Source of the DNA: DASZQY01 sp963843565
GTDB taxonomy: Bacteria > Pseudomonadota > Alphaproteobacteria > Rhizobiales > Kaistiaceae
NCBI GenBank assembly: GCA_963843565.1
Contig: CAWJKY010000003.1
Location: forward strand, 1,240,001 to 1,304,000
Direction of reading: 5' to 3'
Length of the DNA stretch: 64,000 nt
The notes under the pieces were generated by a model. The model had not been told where the DNA came from, ran no database searches, and saw only the letters and a program-made list of their open reading frames with translations. Within the stretch, counting starts at the first letter, position 1, and each line of letters begins with the position of its first letter. Both the position numbers and the translations under genes were made by a program. Of this stretch, positions 61,818 through 64,000 are shown one piece after another.

Positions 61818-62835
61818 CGGGCCAGCCTTCGACCACGACCTTGCCGATCATGCGGCCGCTCTCGACCAGGGTGTGGGCCTCGCGAAGCGTGGCGGCACTG
61901 ATCGGGGCGAGGCGCTTCGTCATGGTGGTGCGCAGGGTCCCGTCGTCGACCAGCTGCGCGACCCGATCGAGGATTTCGTGCTGGCGCAACATGGCGTCGG
62001 TGCCGAGGCCCGGGCGGGTGAACATCAGCTCGAAGTGCAAACCAATGCTCTTCTGGAACAGCTGACCGAAATCGGCTTCGGTGAAGCCTGAGACGCCCTC
62101 GATGACGCCAATGTGCCCCTGCGGCGCCACGACCCCGGCAATCTCGGAGGCGTGCGCGCTGGTGCCCGCGAAGGCGGTGACGAGGTCGACCGCCGGGAAC
62201 CCGATTGCCGCGAGCTGGGGCGCAAGCGGCTTCATGTGATCGACAACGTGATGGGCACCCATGGTCTGCGCCCACTCGGCGCTCTCGGGCCGCGACGCGG
62301 TGGCGATGACAGTCAGAGCGGTGAGCTGGCGGGCGATCTGGATGGCGATCGAGCCGACGCCACCGGCGCCGCCGAGCACGAGCAGCGAGCGGCGGTCGGC
62401 ATCGCCCTGCCCCACGCCGATGCGGTCGAAAAGCAGTTCCCAGGCGGTGAGCGCGGTCAGCGGCAGCGCCGCCGCCTCGCCGAAGCCGAGGGAGGCCGGC
62501 TTGCGGCCGACGATGCGCTCGTCGACCAGGTGAAATTCGGCGTCGGTGCCCGACCGTGAATTCGACCCGGCGTACCAGACCGCATCGCCCGGCTTGAAGA
62601 GGGTCGCCGCGGGGCCAACCTCGGCCACCGTGCCGGCGGCATCGAAGCCCAGAACCTTCGCCGCACCGCCGGGATCGGCATTGCGGCGGATCTTGGTGTC
62701 GACCGGATTGACGGAGACCGCCTCGACCTTGACGAGGAGATCGCGGCCGGCGGGCACCGACCGCGCGATCTCGACGTCGATGAGGGCGTCTGGCGCCGTC
62801 AAAGGCAGGTTCTTGCGATAGGCGACGGCGCGCAT
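61813..62835 (-). CDS. Zinc-type alcohol dehydrogenase-like / quinone oxidoreductase family protein
   Basis: A 340-residue medium-chain dehydrogenase/reductase. The NADPH-binding motif is LVLGGAGGVGSIAIQIA (about residue 150), and the N-terminal catalytic domain shows SVNPVDTKIR and LGFDAAGTVAEVG. Structural and catalytic zinc ligands are not evident, so it is probably a zinc-independent quinone oxidoreductase-like member. The ATG is at 62835, and the stop is created within the CCTAGG next to the IS481 element. Confidence 0.9.
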   Translation of the reverse strand: MRAVAYRKNLPLTAPDALIDVEIARSVPAGRDLLVKVEAVSVNPVDTKIRRNADPGGAAKVLGFDAAGTVAEVGPAATLFKPGDAVWYAGSNSRSGTDAEFHLVDERIVGRKPASLGFGEAAALPLTALTAWELLFDRIGVGQGDADRRSLLVLGGAGGVGSIAIQIARQLTALTVIATASRPESAEWAQTMGAHHVVDHMKPLAPQLAAIGFPAVDLVTAFAGTSAHASEIAGVVAPQGHIGVIEGVSGFTEADFGQLFQKSIGLHFELMFTRPGLGTDAMLRQHEILDRVAQLVDDGTLRTTMTKRLAPISAATLREAHTLVESGRMIGKVVVEGWPA

Positions 62836-62896
62836 GTTCGTGCTCCCCTTTTTGTCCAGCGGCACGGACATAGGGCAGAGACGCGCGCGGCGGAAG

Positions 62897-63262
62897 CTAG
62901 TTGCCGGCGACGCGGCCTTCCGGCCGGTACTTGTCCATGACCGCGTCGAGCGACGAATTCGTGATCGACGGATTGGCCTTCTGGAGGCACGGCAGGAGGA
63001 TCGCCTTGTTGGCGTGTTCGCGCACGCTGCCGGCGACCGTGCCGCGCGGGGCCGGATTGACGTTCCAGAAACAGGCAACGAACTCAGCGGGGGTGACGCC
63101 GAGGTCATGACCGATGGCGGCAACCGGGCGGTTGGGATCGTTCCTCATCACCCCCTGGGCATCGGCGTTGGCACCCGAAACGACCAGCGCGGTGACGGCG
63201 CCGCCCCCGACGAGGACGGCCGTGGCAAGGGCGAGGCGAACGGGTCTGGCGGGAAACTTCAT
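62897..63262 (-). CDS. Small exported protein of unknown function
   Basis: A 121-residue protein with a signal peptide (ARPVRLALATAVLVGGGAVTALVVSGANA). The mature part has two cysteines (EFVACFWNV and LLPCLQKANP) that could form a disulfide, and is otherwise helical and polar. I do not recognise a family. The ATG follows AGGAGCCCTTGAG. It lies 61 nt upstream of the oxidoreductase gene on the same strand, so the two could be cotranscribed. Confidence 0.75.
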   Translation of the reverse strand: MKFPARPVRLALATAVLVGGGAVTALVVSGANADAQGVMRNDPNRPVAAIGHDLGVTPAEFVACFWNVNPAPRGTVAGSVREHANKAILLPCLQKANPSITNSSLDAVMDKYRPEGRVAGN

Positions 63263-63328
63263 CTCAAGGGCTCCTGTCTTGGCGTGTGGTAGGGTCACGC
63301 GACCAAAGGCGGGGCCTTGCGTTTCTTC

Positions 63329-63778
63329 ATGGATTCTTTTTCGCTGCGCGCCGCGACGCGCTCCGACGGACCAGCCATCGCCCTGCTCTATCGGCGGACG
63401 GTGACGGCGCGCCTGCCCTTCCTTCCGACGCTGCACACGCCGGACGAGGACCGCGCCTTCTTCTCCGGGCCGGTGTTCGACGTCTGCACCGTGTGGGTGG
63501 CGGAGACGGACACGCTCGCCGGCTTCATCGCCTGGCGGGAAGGATGGATCGACCATCTCTACGTGGCGGCCGGGAAGATCGGCCAGGGGATCGGTACGGC
63601 GCTGCTCGCCAAGGCGATGGACGGCCAGACGCGCCTCGACCTGTGGGCGTTTCAGAAGAACGCCGACGCCCTCGCCTTCTACGCGGCCAGGGGATTTCGC
63701 AAGGTCGCGGAGACCGACGGCAGCCGCAACGAGGAGCGCGAGCCGGACGTGCTGATGCGCTGGGAACGCGGCGCCTAG
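63329..63778 (+). CDS. GNAT-family N-acetyltransferase
   Basis: A 149-residue acetyltransferase. The fold is recognisable: LRAATRSDGPAIALLYRR as strand 1 and helix 1, IDHLYVAAGKIGQGIGTALL as strand 4 and the acetyl-CoA pyrophosphate loop (GQGIGT), and NADALAFYAARGFRKVAETD as the last helix and strand. Substrate unknown. The ATG was chosen; a TTG at 63317 after GGCGGGG would add four residues. Its TAG shares the CTAG palindrome with the stop of the convergent partial gene. Confidence 0.88.
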   Translation: MDSFSLRAATRSDGPAIALLYRRTVTARLPFLPTLHTPDEDRAFFSGPVFDVCTVWVAETDTLAGFIAWREGWIDHLYVAAGKIGQGIGTALLAKAMDGQTRLDLWAFQKNADALAFYAARGFRKVAETDGSRNEEREPDVLMRWERGA

Positions 63779-64000
63779 TTCGCCGGAGGTGGCGTCACGG
63801 CCGCGGCCGCCCCACCGTTGAAGTCGGTCACGCCGAAGGGATCGCTCATCTCGGTCGCCCGCGTGTCGTCCGGCATCTCGTCGAGGAGCGGGCCTGGCTG
63901 CAGCGACATCGGCGCGCCGGAGGCGTCGGCGGCATCGGCCGCCGGGGCGATGGAACCGGTGGTGGTGCGGTCGAGGATACCGCCACCACGGGCGATGTAG
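63775..64000 (-). CDS. 3' end of an unidentified gene, truncated by the window edge
   Basis: The minus strand is open from the window edge to a TAG at 63777-63775, giving about 75 residues that are rich in Ala, Gly, Asp and Pro (for instance GPLLDEMPDD and TDFNGGAAAAVTP). No domain can be named from this tail. The close tail-to-tail arrangement with the acetyltransferase, stops sharing CTAG, supports it being real. Confidence 0.6.
   Translation of the reverse strand, partial: YIARGGGILDRTTTGSIAPAADAADASGAPMSLQPGPLLDEMPDDTRATEMSDPFGVTDFNGGAAAAVTPPPAN

Overview
The window is a high-GC chromosomal segment of an alphaproteobacterium, most likely in the Hyphomicrobiales (Rhizobiales). The main evidence is the order of the division/cell-wall (dcw) cluster: mraZ-rsmH-ftsL-ftsI-murE-murF-mraY-murD-ftsW-murG-murC-murB-ddl-ftsQ-ftsA-ftsZ, followed by lpxC-bamD-recN and then ligA, all on the minus strand. 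A large alphaproteobacterial-type FtsZ, a mesodiaminopimelate-type MurE (DNPR motif) and a DUF1127-like small protein fit this. The genus cannot be fixed from the sequence alone.

Layout. 1-8.9 kb (plus strand): the 3' part of a uvrD-type helicase, a lower-GC DUF6998-like gene, a P3A-type proton ATPase, a PHA-synthase-like hydrolase, a slipin and a DegP/HtrA protease ended by a good terminator. 8.9-12.5 kb (minus): a degenerate GGDEF protein and a complete sugar-type ABC importer (Tat-exported binding protein, permease, single-domain ATPase). 12.7-21 kb: a PlsC-like acyltransferase, prmA overlapping an alpha/beta-hydrolase, a tandemly repeated intergenic block, a DUF1127-like ORF, a large aminopeptidase P, an aldo/keto reductase, a PRC-barrel protein flanked by two near-identical 74-bp repeats, and a secreted protein of unknown function. 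21-51.5 kb (minus): ligA, an MFS exporter, recN, bamD, lpxC and the dcw cluster. 51.8-64 kb: an O-antigen-ligase-like protein, RNase P RNA with its own promoter and terminator, a peptidoglycan amidase coupled to a DjlA-like protein, an EamA exporter, a LamG-like secreted protein, a HyuA-HyuB fusion hydantoinase, a complete IS481-family element, a quinone-oxidoreductase-like protein, a small exported protein, a GNAT acetyltransferase and the 3' end of an unidentified gene.

How the genes work together. Most of the centre is one programme. MurC-F, MraY and MurG make lipid II, Ddl supplies D-Ala-D-Ala, FtsW and FtsI polymerise septal peptidoglycan, and FtsZ, FtsA, FtsQ and FtsL build the ring. 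LpxC and BamD connect this to outer-membrane growth. Most genes overlap by 1-4 nt, so translation is probably coupled. Candidate control sites are visible: four 10-bp-phased GGG boxes upstream of mraZ (MraZ-operator-like), a TTAA-N6-TTAACC site before ddl-ftsQA (CtrA-like), and a pair of DnaA boxes between ftsZ and lpxC.

What is unusual. The dcw cluster is split twice by accessory DNA: a VapBC module between murB and ddl, and a block between murC and murB containing two antisense Sel1-repeat genes and an MNT/HEPN toxin-antitoxin pair. The hydantoinase fusion contains three in-frame insertions made of palindromic repeats. The IS481 element sits exactly in a CCTAGG that carried the stop codons of two convergent genes, and its target duplication restored both stops. 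No single gene set here clearly forms an undescribed system; the strongest leads are these insertion patterns and a GGDEF protein that lost its active site but kept its inhibitory-site motif.
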